A DNA stretch of 50,381 nt from Cochliopodium minus (GCA_024220525.1 JAMYWO010000283.1:1-50381); one strand, 5' to 3'. Shown: positions 23,503 to 36,800, counted from the stretch's first letter. Made by a program: numbers and translations. Notes: a model not told the origin generated them from the letters alone.

Positions 23503-26500
23503 ATGTTTGTTTTGCAAGTAAATCCACATCAGAAATTTTTAAATATTTGGTTGTTGGCTCCATTATCTATCATCATATTCTTCATTTTGGTGATGTTGAT
23601 TTGGAGACTTTGGATCTATCTTTGGGAAAAGAATCAGAAGAGGAAAATCATCGACAAATTATCTTTGAGAGAAAATAGTTTCTTGTTGGTGAATGATATC
23701 CAATTAAATCCAATCTATGATAAGGAAATTTTCGAAGGGATTAAAAGGAAAGAAGATTTCATGGATGTTTCTTTTGTTAATTTGGGTTTAGAATTGAAAA
23801 ATGGGAAGAAGGTTTTAGAGGGTGTCACTGGATCCCTTCGTCATGGAAGGTTAACTGCTATTATGGGTATAGAAATAAATAATCCTTTTTCTTTTATTAA
23901 AATATTCAAAAAAAATAGGACCGAGCGGATCTGGTATCAAAATAAAATATATAATGATTTTTTGTTATAAAAAAATTTTAAATGTCCTTTTTTGAAATTA
24001 AAAAGGAAAAACTACTTTCTTATCAAAGTAAATATTCAAAGAATATCTTTTTAATACTTCGAATATTTAATTTCATTTATTTATAAAAAGATTGAGCTCA
24101 AGAGCAGATTATGGAGAAAGGAAAGGAGAAATATACATTAATGGAGATTTAGGAGATTTAGGAAGTTATAAGAAATTGGTAAAGATTGAAAAAATTAATA
24201 TAAAAAAAAATTGAGAGATATATCCACTCATATTCAATCCTTATAGGTTGGATTTGTTCCTCAAGAAGATGTAATGATAAGAACATTAACTGTCAAAGAA
24301 ACTCTTACATTTAGTGCCAAAACAAGATTGCCAAGGGAACTTTCCAAGGTGGAAAAGCACAAGATTGTTAATTCTGCTATCAAATTGTTGGGACTTTATG
24401 ATATCCGTCATTCATTGATTGGAGATGAAATAACAAGAGGTAAAATAATAAACAATATATTTTATAAATCTAAATACTTTCATCATTGAAAGTTGATATA
24501 TGTTATCTGATCAAATAAAACCAAAATATAATTTATATAAAAGAGATATTTTTTTATAATTAAAACTTGGAGAGATATAAAATATTGATAGGATATTATT
24601 GATCAAATGAGATCCATATTATTAATCTCATATTATCAATTTATCATTCTATCAATCAATTTTCAATAATCGTTGAAAATTTAAACCAAATTTAATTATA
24701 TTTCTTCCAATTAAAGGTATTTCTGGTGGACAAAGGAAAAGAGTAAATATAGGAATAGAAGTAGTTTCAGATCCTACCATCTTATTACTTGACGAACCTA
24801 CAAGCGGATTGGACTCTACCAGCTCCAAAGAAATAGTGACAGCACTCCACAACTTGGCACACACTCTAAACCTGACTGTGGCTGCTGTAATTCACCAACC
24901 TCGTTATGAAATATTCACTTTGTTCGATGATGTATTGTTGCTTGGAAAAGGAGGGAAAACTGTAAAATCTTCGAACTAATTTTCATTCATTTCATTTTTT
25001 CAAAAAAAATTTCAATTTTTATAATTTATTTTCAAAAAAAAGGTTTATTTGGGTCCTACAAGTGAATGCTTGGATTATTTCGAAAAAATTGGATTCAAAT
25101 GCCCAAAATATGCTAATCCTGCTGATTTCGTTCTAGATGTTTTGTCAGGTGATGTCAAATTGAACGATAAAGAGATAGATCCAACCATATTGTTTGACAC
25201 TTGGGAAGAACATTCTAAAAAGCTGCCCAAAGAAGAGTTAAATAATCAAACAGTTTTTATTGATGAACAATCTGAAGGGGCTCTTTTGGATTTTATAGGA
25301 GGATTTTTTCTTTGCTGTATTAATTTTTATTTATTATTGATATTTTTTTAAAATATTTGTTTATTATTTTTTTAAAGTGTTCCTCCCTTTTTTACTTCCT
25401 TATCCACTCTACAAGAAAAATGCAACCAAGAAATTTCAATCAGGTAAATTAATTGCAACCTTTTTTTTAATTTTTTAAATAAAAATTTTAGGAGGTTTAT
25501 TTGGTTACTTGTCTTTCATTATGATCGTTTTTTTATCAAATGGGCTAGCAATAATTTTTGGTGGTATACCTCACCACACTAACAAAATTATTTTAGCTTT
25601 CATTTTTTTCTTTTTTGTTGTTATTGTGAGCTTGGTGGGGATGATAATTGCCACTGTTAGATTACTTCAAGGAAAAAATAATATTACCCTATCTCATTTT
25701 TGTGCAGGTAAAATTTTTAATTTTTTTTTTTTAAAACATTTTAATGGTTTTTATTGAAACAAAAATTTTTTTTTTTTTAATATTCATTCAATTATTTTTT
25801 GTAAGGTTTTTTGTTGGGTCCTTTCTTTTTGATCCCAATCTGGAATTTACAAGGTACTAATTTCAGAAGACGTTATGCAGCTCTTTTTGGATTTGGCTTT
25901 CAAATTATCTGGATGAGTGGAGGCTTTCTATCTCAAATGATTCTTTTTTCATTTAAACAATATTGGTATTTATTTTTGATTCAAATAGCTGGTAAGTCTT
26001 TAAAAAAAAATTTTTTTTTTTTATTTTTGAATTTTATCAAATGAAAAGGTGCTATCACTATTGCTGTCTTTATAAAAAGGTGGAAAAAACTTCCTACTTT
26101 TAACAGAAAAACAATCAGTTTTTTTGGTCAGTTGCCAATGTTCACATACAGAGGGATTCTAGAACATTTAAGTAATTTTCTTTTTCTTTTTTTTCATTTT
26201 ATCAAACAATATTTTTATTTTTGTTAGGGAGCCCTTTCAATTTGTTATTTGATATGGTTATGGTGATCACTTCTGCCATGTTTTTGGGAATTTTGTACTA
26301 CGCAAGGTATCTAGAGCCCAGTGTAGCAGAAACTCTTAATATCAAAACTTGTCCAAGTGATTGGCCTACTCTCGTTTGTAGTTTTATTTTGTTACCAAGG
26401 TATGTCTAATTTTAAGTTTTTTATTTAATTCTTATTTAATTCTTATAAGATATGACCCAACTATGGGACAAGCAACTCTGACTAGTTTGTCTTTAGCTTT

Positions 26501-27221
26501 GGCTGGAGTTTCTTCTTCATTGAGAATATTTTCGGACGTTTCCAACTTTAAAAGAGAGAGTTTAAGGTAAAATAAAAATTAAAATAAATAAGAAAAACGA
26601 TTTTTAAAATATTGAAATAAATTTTTTTTTAGTGGTGTTTCTACAGAAGCAAAATTCTTGGGAAAAACAATTGCTCATATACCCATTTTGTTCTTGGCTC
26701 CTCTTTTCTTCACAATGGTTTATTATTCATTAAGTAGGCCACTTGCTCCTTTCATTCACTATTTCTTTGTATTTTTCATGGTGTATATAGCTTCATCAGG
26801 AATTGGTACTATTGTTTCAATTGTAGCACCTGGTCCAATTTCTCCTCTAGTTGGTAAATCTTTTTAAATATTTAATATAATTTAATTTATTTTTAATTTT
26901 TATTCAGGTGTTTTAGCTATTTTGACTTTTTATCTTTTCAGTGGTGCAAGTCCAACTCTAAATGATCTCAAAACTAATTTTCTATTGGGAAAGTTGCTAT
27001 ATTATCCAACCTATGTTTCTCCTTTCAGATGGTCCACTGAACTCTTCTATCTTTTGCAAATACAACCTTATTTGAACAAAGATCCCTCAATAGAATCTTC
27101 CATGAATTTGTTGTTTGGTTACAACATGGATGATATGGGTCTATGTATTTTATCTCTTGTTTTTCTTTCTCTTTTGTATAGATTTATTGCTTATTTTGCT
27201 CTTGTTCTTAAAGAACCTTAA
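23503..27221 (+). CDS. ABCG-family (white/WBC24-like) half transporter, fifteen exons
   Basis: Exons 23503-23866, 23919-23933, 24006-24027, 24091-24178, 24247-24439, 24717-24961, 25043-25316, 25378-25443, 25492-25707, 25806-25991, 26049-26171, 26228-26399, 26450-26566, 26633-26853 and 26908-27221 give 871 residues. An N-terminal hydrophobic helix (about 14-40) precedes the ATPase domain: Walker A GPSGSGKTT, Q-loop FVPQEDVM, signature GISGGQRKRVNIG, Walker B ILLLDEPTSGLDS and AVIHQP. The C-terminal six-helix ABCG membrane domain follows, ending SPFRWSTELFYLLQ. Closest motif resemblance is to plant ABCG24/28-type proteins (RGISGGQRKRVN, LLLGKGGKTVYLGP). Between ATPase and membrane domain lies an extra hydrophobic block (about 25290-26050) not usual for ABCG. 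Substrate is unknown; lipids or secondary metabolites are typical. Exons 2 and 3 are 15 and 22 nt. Confidence 0.87.
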
Positions 27222-27387
27222 TTTATTAAAGTCATTTTTTTGTTAATGTATAAACTTTTCCAAATTATATTTTCTATTGATATTAAGATTTTTTTTGTAA
27301 GGATGAATTATATATTCTCTTTTGCTGATTCCTTTTTGGAAACAAAATTAAAAAACTATGGGTTTGTTTTGCAGCTTTTAACTGCTT
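27222..27387. other. Spacer between ABCG gene and retroelement remnant
   Basis: A/T-rich spacer with no feature seen; it separates convergent features. Confidence 0.4.
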
Positions 27388-28515
27388 TCATCCTATTCCT
27401 GATAGGACAATTTCAATAACACCCTCTGATATCTGGATTTTCGGTTTTTGAGTTCCTTCAAATCTGTAGATCAGGGCTCCTTTCTCCCAATGTTTCTTTT
27501 CATCCTTGTAATCTTTCATCTGTGATTTTCTCCAAAAATTAAACGTTCTGAATTCTTCCATTGATATAAAGAAACGAAGAGCCTCGCTTAGAGTTTGAGT
27601 AGGGATTATCTTTTCGTGAGAGACTGCGTTATACAGTTTCCAAATTGCCCAGTTTAAATTCCAAGCGCAATTTTGGGTTACAGGGTTTGCTGATCCTCTT
27701 TGTGTAATATTTTTCCTGTCAAGAATTTTTTGTTTAGCGTTTCTCTCTTCATATCCTAATTCTTTTAGTGTGTCCAATTGGATTCTTTCTGCTGCTTTAC
27801 AATCTAACAAAATGTGTAATCCGTTGCTGATTTTCTCCGAGCAAATTCACACTTTCTTTCTTTATTGTAGATTGGCAAGATATTTAGAATGATTCTTGCA
27901 TGAAAAGAGAAAATGTTTTCTCTACATGATTTAGAATTTGAGAGAGTGTTTGTTTTGATATTAAACTTTTCGAAACATTTTTGTTTTCCTCTTGTGAAGA
28001 AATTAACTTTTCCTTTGCTTGAAAACAAGCTTTTGTAGTCAGCGAGCTTTTCTTTGCTATTTTTTCAGAGAAGATTAATATTTGAGTTGTTTCTGTTTTT
28101 GATTATCATCCTATTTTTGCTGTTTTGATATATTTTTTTTGCAAGTGATCCAGTACCCCAGTAACTCCACTCAAAAGTTAAGTGACTTATCTCAATTTTT
28201 TCTTGAAAATTTCTCTTTATTGCAGTTCAATATCTTGTTTGACAACTTGATTTTCCAACTATTCTCTGTTATTTCTTCCAGCTTTCCTTTATTCTCCTTT
28301 TTCCCATTCCTACTGATGACCATCACGTTATCTCCAACAGAAGGCAACTTTTGACTGTTCCGAGGCAGGTCCATGTTTGTTAAATGTGCTTGTGCAATCC
28401 ACTTGTCATCTCCTTTTTTCCATTTCATTTCTCTCTGATTTATAAACGCAAAGATGGGAATACATCTCTTTTTTTTCCATATCCTTGTGGATGATGAATT
28501 CCAACCCTAGCTTCA
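27388..28515 (-). pseudogene. Decayed non-LTR retrotransposon-like 3' end
   Basis: Read on the minus strand, three collinear open stretches remain: 28515-28192, about 28090-27804 and 27850-27388, broken by stops and at least one frameshift. The middle and last pieces resemble the C-terminal part of LINE reverse-transcriptase ORFs: a leucine-rich segment (ARIILNILPIYNKERKCEF), a Cys/His motif read across the frameshift (GLHILLDCKAAERI), and an NLNWAIWKLYNAV segment like the WxIWKxRN signature. The first piece contains a SVGDNVMV segment that I do not recognise and may belong to something else. Base composition is less A/T-rich than nearby introns. No intact reverse-transcriptase core is present in the window. 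Confidence 0.5.
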
Positions 28516-28958
28516 GTTAAAAAATTGATCGGTTAATCTTAATCTTTGGGTTAATCTAATCTTTCTTAAATCTTTTTTTTTTTTTATCAAACTAAGTTGA
28601 TAATTAATAACTTGAACAAGAAAAAACTTTTTTTAATTAATAATTGAAGTTTGTTTGGCAGATTATTCAGGTACTCTTGTTTCATGGTTTAAACAGAAGT
28701 TTAGGAGCATGGACAATTTTGCAAATTTACTTTGATCATTCGTCCACAACTTTTGTTCTTTTGTACAAAAATTTAAATTTCAGAATATATTAAACTATTC
28801 AAAAAATTAAATAAATTTTTTTATTTTTATTTTTATTTATTTTATATTTTATTTTTTTTATTTTTATTTTATAATTTTTTTTTATGGTAAAATAATTTTT
28901 TTTTTATTTTTTGATAGATTTTATTTTTATTTTAATTTTTAATTTTGTAATTGTGTAC
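28516..28958. other. Non-coding gap between retroelement remnant and FARS2 fragment
   Basis: A/T-rich sequence with T/A microsatellite-like runs at about 28805-28935. The missing C-terminal exons of the tRNA synthetase would be expected here on the minus strand and are not present. Confidence 0.5.
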
Positions 28959-30170
28959 CTTCTAATTGTACTTTCATATCATTTATCAAAAACTCTCCAA
29001 CAAGTTTTTTGTCTTTATGATAGTCTTTTCCTATGAGTTTCTCCAACTCTTGTTGGGTGAAAAGTCTCACCCCATCCATTTGATGGAAAACAGGGTAATG
29101 TGTTGCATCTATTTCATCTCTAATTCAGAAAAATAAAAAATCAAAAAAAAAACATACAATAAAAATAAAAAAATAATAAAAAAATAAAAAATAAAATCAA
29201 ATGAAAAGTAAAAAAAATTGAAAAATAAAATAATAAAATAAGAAAAAAAAGAAAAAAAAAAGTAAAAAAAAAGAAAAATCAAATGAAACATAAAATTGAA
29301 AAATAGAATAAAACATAAAAAAAAACCTATAGTTGAAATATAGAATTGAAATAAAAAACAATTCAAAAATAAAAATAAAAATAAAAACAAGAAATAAAAA
29401 AATAAAAAAATAAAAAAATAAAAAAATAAAAAAATAAAAACATTTCGAGAAAAAAATGTAGAAAAAAATAAATATAAAAAACAAATCTAAAATAAAACCT
29501 TCTATAAACATCTCCTGTAACCAAGAAAGAAGAGAGGCCATCTTTCAAAAGTTGATTTTGATGGGCAGTAGTATGAGTTCTCAAAAGGGTATCTTTGTCG
29601 AGATAATAGGTGTCGTTGGTGCTTCTTCCAACATGATCTCTGTTAATTTCAAAAATAAAAATAAAAATAAAAATAAAAATAAAAATAAAAATAAAAATAA
29701 AAATAAAAATAAAATTAAAAATTAAAAATAAAAATAAAATTAAAATTAAAAATAAAATTAAAAATAAAAATAAAAATAAAAATAAAAATAAAAATACAAT
29801 AATGAAAAATAAAAATAAAAATGAATAAATTCTTAAATATAAATTGATGTTAATTTAATAAAAATTAAAAAAATAAAAATTAAAATAAAACATGAATAAA
29901 ATTTTAAAATTATTCAAAAAAGAATTGAATTTTATTAAAATTTTAAACTTTACTTTGGAAATAATAATAAATCGAAATTATCAGTTACAGATATGACTGG
30001 GTTTTGATCATCAACAAATTTGAACTTGGTTGTGTTTATCTCACTGAAATAGTTTTGGATGAGCTTTTTGATTCTGAAGATGGGATGTCCTGGCTTTGCG
30101 TGAACATTTATGCCTATTTTGTTGATGATACTTGGTGTCACATTTGTATGACTGTCTCTCTTTACATTGT
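28959..30170 (-). pseudogene. Truncated mitochondrial phenylalanyl-tRNA synthetase (FARS2-like) gene fragment
   Basis: Minus-strand exons 30170-29954, 29639-29499 and 29119-28959 splice in frame through [36 protein letters not shown] and DEIDATHYPVFHQMDGVRLF, unmistakably the class II core motif 2 region of mitochondrial PheRS. The part that should follow (PFTHPSxExE, the GxG active-site region and the anticodon-binding domain) is absent: downstream lies only the retroelement remnant and then the ABCG gene. I also find no convincing 5' exon with a start codon or targeting peptide. The three exons show no internal stop, so the break may be recent, or the remainder may be misassembled or elsewhere. 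It cannot encode a functional synthetase as it stands. Confidence 0.75.
29643..29817 (+). repeat. (AAAAAT)n microsatellite
   Basis: Near-perfect AAAAAT hexamers, with a few AAAATT interruptions, inside the intron between the first two FARS2-like exons. A similar AAAAAAT array lies at about 29395-29443 in the next intron. Confidence 0.9.
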
Positions 30171-32285
30171 CTTTTTTAAAAAAAATAAATTATTAATAAA
30201 AAGATTAAAAATATTTAATCAAGATTATTAGGTTAAAATATAAACAAATTTTATAATTTAATAATTAAATGTAAAAACAAAAATAAAAATAAAAATAAAT
30301 AAAAAAATAATGAATTTAAAAAAAGTTGTTGTGTTTGAATCAAAAAAATGAGAAATGAATGAAGAATCAAAAAGGATTTGATTATATTAATTTTTAAAAT
30401 CAAAGATTTTTCTTTTTGACTTTTTTCGATTAGATTTATCAAAAGATTTAATAAAACATTAGATTTGATTATAATTTAATTTGTTTGGCAAGTTAAAAAT
30501 TTTATTAGAGGATATTAATTTATTCCCAACAAAATTTTTGGACCCAGTAATATTATGGACATCTCCATTAATTAGTGGATATAATTTCTGTATGATAGTC
30601 TTTATATGTGAATTATCTTGATCATCTTCAATATTTTATTTTGTTTATTATAATTATTGGATATATCTGATTATATTTAGTTGATTGATAGAAGGAGATG
30701 AAAGAAAATATCAATATGCATTTAATAATACTATTTGAATTTATTACGCTTTGATAAGAAAGCATCCACGAATTGATCAGAATAATTTCTCTTATCTATC
30801 AAAGATGAAAACAGATATTTGCTTTTGAATACAGATTTTTTTTTAAAGATTTTCAACATTGGACAAAATAAAAATTCTCTTCTTTTTTTTATATTTTATT
30901 TAATCTTTTTACTTTACAATTCTACAACAATTAATGAAAACCTTCTTTTTATTATTAATTTTTTCTTATGGTGGTCAAGTCCTAATTGGTTCAGACACTT
31001 TTATCTACTTTTATTAGACTTTCTTCAATTATTATTTTGACGTAATGTCGGAACCCTATACTCTATATTTCTCACTTTATTTCTTAATAATATATCTGAT
31101 GATGGAAGGATTCCATTTATCAAAATAATTTTGTGAATCATAATAAATAAAAAATTCTTGTAAATAATTGAAACTCTTTCAAAATTATTTTAATTATCAT
31201 TTTGATTCGCTCTTTTCTGTAAGAGGAAATGATTTGCTATTGAATATTTCTGGATATCTGTCCATTTAGGTCGGATAGATGAGCATGGAATAAAAAGATG
31301 TAATAACCCTTTCTTTTGAATCTTTCAAAGTGGATGAAACTATTTTCTTTGGAAGAAGGATATGTAACTTGATCTACTTGTTGATTTCCATCGAGTTCTC
31401 CTCAGATGTAATAATATATCTGTTTTAAATCAGATGAATCTTTCTTTTTTTTTCAGTGATACTCCTTCTTTTTTGTTTATTGGTTCTTCGTGTATTTCCC
31501 TCATTTATCTCATCTTTTTTATCTTTACTTTGTGACATTCTCTTCAAAAAATTTTTTTTTTTAATTATATTTTATTTTACATTTTTTTAAATCAAAATTA
31601 AAATCAAATTTAAAATTTCAAAACAAGATTCAAAGAAAAAAATTGTTTTAATTTGGATTGACTAGATATCTAAATAATTTTTCTGTTTATTTTCTAAAAG
31701 TAATAATAAAACTTACTTTCTTTATGGGTTTCTTTACCGAACTAAGTATTGGTTATGTTTTCAATCTTTTAATACTTTTATAGAACAAGAACATTAAAAT
31801 TTTGGATAACTTAACTTTAATTCATGAATTTAAGAAAGATTTTGAACCAAATAAAGGAAATACTTACCAAAACTTTAATCACTTTCAATTAAAATTCTTG
31901 AGAATTCCATTCACAAACTCATCAGATAAAGATTAGATTTTTGATTAAAGTAAAAAAATCATTTTGCTTCAAATTTGTTTAAACACCAACAAATTCAAAT
32001 AAAAACTCATAAAACCAAAAAAATCAAAAGGACAAAAAAAAAAAAAAAAAATCCTATTCATTAAACAACGATTGTAATTTGATTGCCATTGAAGTGAATC
32101 TTATATGATTAATGAAATTAAAATGAACACTATTTATTTCAATCAATTTATAATCTGACTTTGGATATCAAAGCATAGAATGAAGGTAAAATTTAAAATA
32201 TAAATAATATTCAAAATATAAATAATATATTTTTTTTCTGAATATTTTTTTTTCTGAATTTTTTTTTTTCAATAGAAATTTAAAA
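30171..32285. other. Gene-poor 2.1 kb region
   Basis: I see no supportable gene, RNA or repeat array. Sequence is A/T-rich, with a somewhat less A/T-rich patch at about 31020-31520 lacking any long conserved open frame. Confidence 0.5.
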
Positions 32286-33671
32286 ATGATGAAAAATCTG
32301 CAGATAGCCAAAGAGGAGGTACTTTATTAATCCATTAATCTATATTATTAATAAGACCGTTAATAAAGAACCATGCATATCGCTTATGTTTCATTCGATT
32401 AAAAATGAAATTAAGAATAAATAAATTTTGGTTAATTTGATTAAAATACTTCTTGTTTTTGAAGAGGGAACGGTGACCTTTAAAAATAAAACTATTTCAA
32501 AAATAGAATAAAAAATAAAAAACAAAATCATTGCAAAAGTGGTAAAATGAAGCCCATTCATATAAAATACCTAAACCTATAAATAGAATCTTAATACTAT
32601 ATAATTGATATATTTGTTGATAATAATCGTTTTATAAAGGAAAATCAAATTACTCAGGATAAATTGGTTAATTCAACCGAGACGTTGGCAAATGACTTGA
32701 TATCTACCCAAAAAAAGATTAAAGAGTTGAGAAATAGAAAATCAATGAACAAAAAATTCATTATCTGGAACTATATCAATGAACATCTCAAAGATAATCC
32801 AAATTATGTTGAAGAACAGATCAAATTTAAGAGATTCAACAATATCCAACTTTTCTTAATCAAAGATACTTTTTTGTTGGAGATATATTATAAACATTGC
32901 AATTTGTACAACAAAAAAGTTCCAAAAAACAAAAGCCTCATATTCTCCCATTGCAATCGTTCGATAATTACCACATGGAAAATGTTTGAAACATACAAAA
33001 AGAATGGATTGAAGGACAAGATAGCAGATTCTGAGCTCTCCCAACTGAAGGGAGAATACAGGATCTTCTTTAGGGTTGATGTCATGCAAATCTCCCCCAA
33101 TGTGATTCCTATGCAATCCCAAGATCAATCAAATGATATCCAATGTGAACCCACCATCAATTCTCAAACCAACATTAAGTATATTCCTCCATATAATAAC
33201 AATTATAATCAATATCAATCGAACATTCATAACATTCAATCTCAGATTCCACAGAATATCAATTATGGAGACTTCGCATTTGGAATTCAATATCAATCGA
33301 ACTATAATCTTGTCATCTCTCCTCATATTCCACAAAATAAATCGATGCAATCAAGTATCCCCCCAATCTCTTTTTTTCCATCTCATCCTCCTATCTCCCC
33401 AACATATAACGATACGTATTATCTATCTCTTGATGATGATGGAGAATATGAAACCAATTCCCCGGGAAATCTTCAAGTTTTTGTGAATGATGGTCAAGTT
33501 GAACTATTCATGGGAACTGATTTCAATAATATGGAATCATTTCCAAACAAAAGAAAATCAAGTGTCGCTCAATTGAACCTTCAAGATTGGGAGTTTAACG
33601 ATTCTTTTGATTATAAAGGACATGAAAAATCCAAGAGATCCCGCAATGAAGAAGATCCTCTCATCAATTGA
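32286..33671 (+). CDS. Unrecognised Asn/Gln/Pro-rich protein
   Basis: The main exon 32658-33671 is open. A plausible first exon, 32286-32318, supplies an ATG and joins in phase across a 339-nt intron, giving 348 residues; this first exon is tentative. The N-terminal ~130 residues look globular, helix-rich and basic (KKFIIWNYINEHL, FLLEIYYKHCNLYNKK). The rest is low-complexity, rich in Asn, Gln, Pro, Ser and Tyr, with an acidic patch (LSLDDDGEYE) and a basic C-terminus (HEKSKRSRNEED) that could be a nuclear signal. The pattern is reminiscent of a transcription regulator, but no family is recognised and no function is claimed. It precedes the Timeless gene in the same orientation by 170 bp. Confidence 0.6.
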
Positions 33672-33841
33672 ATCAATCCTCCTTCCCTTCAACATATTAT
33701 AAGTTACCATTTTTTTTTTGGAAAATTTCTTAATTAAATATATCTTTTGTATTGTTGGAATGGGAAGGTTTTTATTTTTTTTTTGCGCCATATTCATAAA
33801 AATAAAATAAAAAAAAACTGTCAATTTATTTTTTTAAAAAA

Positions 33842-36800
33842 ATGCAAAAAGTATATGACGATGATATCATGGAATTAGAGGATATATCTACATTGGTGAA
33901 TCAATTGAAAGAACCATCCAATATCACCAACATTGATAAATTGAAAGGTTATAAAGGTGGCAACAATATAAAGAAATACATCAAGGGAGAATATTGTCAA
34001 GATTCATTGGATCAGATGTTGGATAGATTAATGGATGATAGGACAAAAAGGGATACAGTGATTGAACTCGGAAAATTGAAAATAGTGAGAAGTGATTTCA
34101 TACCATTGATGTTATCTTGCTTTGACGATGATAAACTTATCAAGACCATATGTAACAAATATAAACTTAATTTATATTTTCATCCTTTACATCTATAAAA
34201 GAGAGACCAAATATATTTAATACCATTTTAAAATGATAGTTTCATATTCTTCACAATAAATTATTAAGTTCACATTTTTTTTTTTTACTGAAATTTATAG
34301 TGAAGATCATAGAAATTCTCACTGATACTACCAAAGATAATGATGAGGACAAAATGAAATTGTTGGAAAATCAACTTGATATGAAAGATGCCATCCTTAG
34401 AAGCAATGAGACTCTATTATATTTCGCCAAAGAATTGAAATATCGAAATATGAAAGGGGATGATAGAGTTGAAGCTGATAACAAAAGGATAATATTAATT
34501 TTAACAATTTGTAAGAATTTATTGTCAATAGAAAATCCAAACAAAATAGATTCACATGGAGATGATATTTATGCTTTTAATAGATGGTAAAAAATTAAAA
34601 TTAACAAAATTTTAAAAAATTGCGCCAATATAATATATATTTCATAATCGTTTTGGAGATTGAATCATTAAAAAATACTCAATATTAAAATAAAAAGATA
34701 AAGTTAATTTTCAATCAAAAAAAACTCAATTATTATTTTTTTTAGCCATCTTATAGAGATCTTTCTCGTTTATTCATCTCAAATCAATGATGGAAGGTGC
34801 GAGAGATTGTTCCCCATCCTTCACGATATCTTCTACAACATCTTTGGAGTCCACAAGAACCACGTCAAGTCAATCGTAAAGAGGGGTTTCTACACTCATT
34901 ATAAAATGGTAAAAAAAATTTGAAAATTTCAATAATTCTGTTTTATTAAATTCAAATTTAATTTTTTTATTTTTAATTTTAAAATTATTTTTTTTTGAAA
35001 AAAGGAGAAACCAAGAGAATCCTCATCAAATGCTCCTAAAAAAGAATCACAATTGAAAATGATGAGAAACAACCTGAAGACACAAGATTCGAGAAGAATG
35101 TTCAATTTGTCAGGTAGAGATCCCCGATTCCCGAGCGCGACTTACAAAGACAAAACAAGCGGAATGCTTGTTAATGTGGTGGATGGAAACGTGAAGCAGG
35201 TGGACGGAGGAGCTGTGTCGAGGACGAAGAAGTGCTTTGAGGATTGGAAGATTGTCAAAATATCTTCTTATGAGATTGAGAATATGTTATTTAAATACTC
35301 TGTTTTGTTTTTAAGAACTCGTTCATTCAAATGTAAGTTTTTTATTTTATTTATTTTTTTTTAATCTTGTTTTTTTTATATCTTTTTGAAAAATAAAACT
35401 TTGTAGATTAAAAATTATTTTATTTATAATCACTTTTTTATTCAATTTTTTTATCTTTGTAAATGATTTTTAAAAATTAAATTTTTGTTTGTTAAAAATT
35501 ATTTTATTTATAATCACTTTTTATTCAATTTTTTCTTCTTTGTAAATGTTTTTTAAAAATTTAATTTTTTTTTTAATTAATCATTATTGTATAATTTAAA
35601 ATTTTTTTAATTTTTACCGAAAAATTTTTTTTAAAATTAAAAATTTAGATTAAATTATTTTATTTAATATTATCTTTGAAAATTTATGTCAATATTTTTT
35701 TGATACAAAAAAAAGATTTTGTCACGAAGTTCTTCGAAATAATCAAAACAAACCACCAAACAAACACCCTGGACAGTGAAGCCACCCTCCGCAACGCCAA
35801 CCTCATCACCTACTTCACCAGGTTCTTCGTCAAGTGCGAAAAACTGCGCAAAAAAGAGAACCCGCCCCAACAAGACCAACTCGACTTTGTAGACATCAGT
35901 GATCTCAAAAGGATCATCCAAATCGAAACTTACAACGATCTTTGTAAATCACTTAACGACGCAAAAGAACTCAAAGACATGCGACTTGTCAGCCAGATCG
36001 TCTCGGCTTTGTTCGGCTACATTTCGGTGGTGTTCAGTCTGCTTCAGAGCAACCACTTGTCTCATCAGAGTTTTGCTCAGAACATTTCGAGGGGGATTTT
36101 TCAGGATTCTACTTTGTTGTCTGACCCTCTTGCTTATCTCCTGAGAACTTTTTCTCTCAGACAACCTTTGAGTTATTTGAGGTAAAAACTTTTTATAATT
36201 TCTTTCTTTTCTTATGATTTTTTCATTTTTTTTTAAAATAATTATTTAACTTTTTATTTTATTAATATTTAACTTTAATTTTAATTTTATTTTTATTTGT
36301 TAATAATTTTTAGAATTTTACTCAAAAACATTTATTATTTTTATTTTATTTTTAATTTTCAACTTTTTATTTCTATCATATTTTATTTTTCTTGTTAATT
36401 TTTTTTTTTTTCACATTTTTTATTTTTACATTTTTTAAAGGGACATGGTCCAACTTACACATAAACTATACGCATTGTTGCTTCTTATGGAAGACAAAAA
36501 AGTAGTCATGTTCGTCAACAAAAAGTCTCACAAAAGCGTCAACAATGAAGACGAAGAGAAGAAAAATCTAAGTGAAACCGCTAAAAGGTAAATAAATGAA
36601 AGATATTTTTTTAAATATTTTTTTAAAATAATTTTTGATTAATTTTTTTAAATTAATTTTTTATGTTTTGTTTGTTGATATAAAATTTAATTATTTAAAA
36701 GTTTTTAATACTTTTTTTTTTATAAATATTTTTTTTAAATAATTTTTTTTTTGAATTATATTTGATTTAAAATTTAATAATTTAAAAGTTTTTAACACTT

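Noticed and set aside
28192-28515. An independent small gene containing SVGDNVMV.
   Set aside because: It lies collinear with the decayed retroelement pieces, lacks splice partners and has no recognised family; it was folded into the remnant.
29109-29584. Phe-rich open frames on the minus strand.
   Set aside because: They are translations of A/T homopolymer and microsatellite intron sequence and partly overlap a genuine synthetase exon in another frame.
32856-33486. Overlapping open frames on both strands within the 32.3-33.7 kb gene.
   Set aside because: They arise from low-complexity ATC/AAT-rich codons of the longer plus-strand frame, which is the only one spanning the region.
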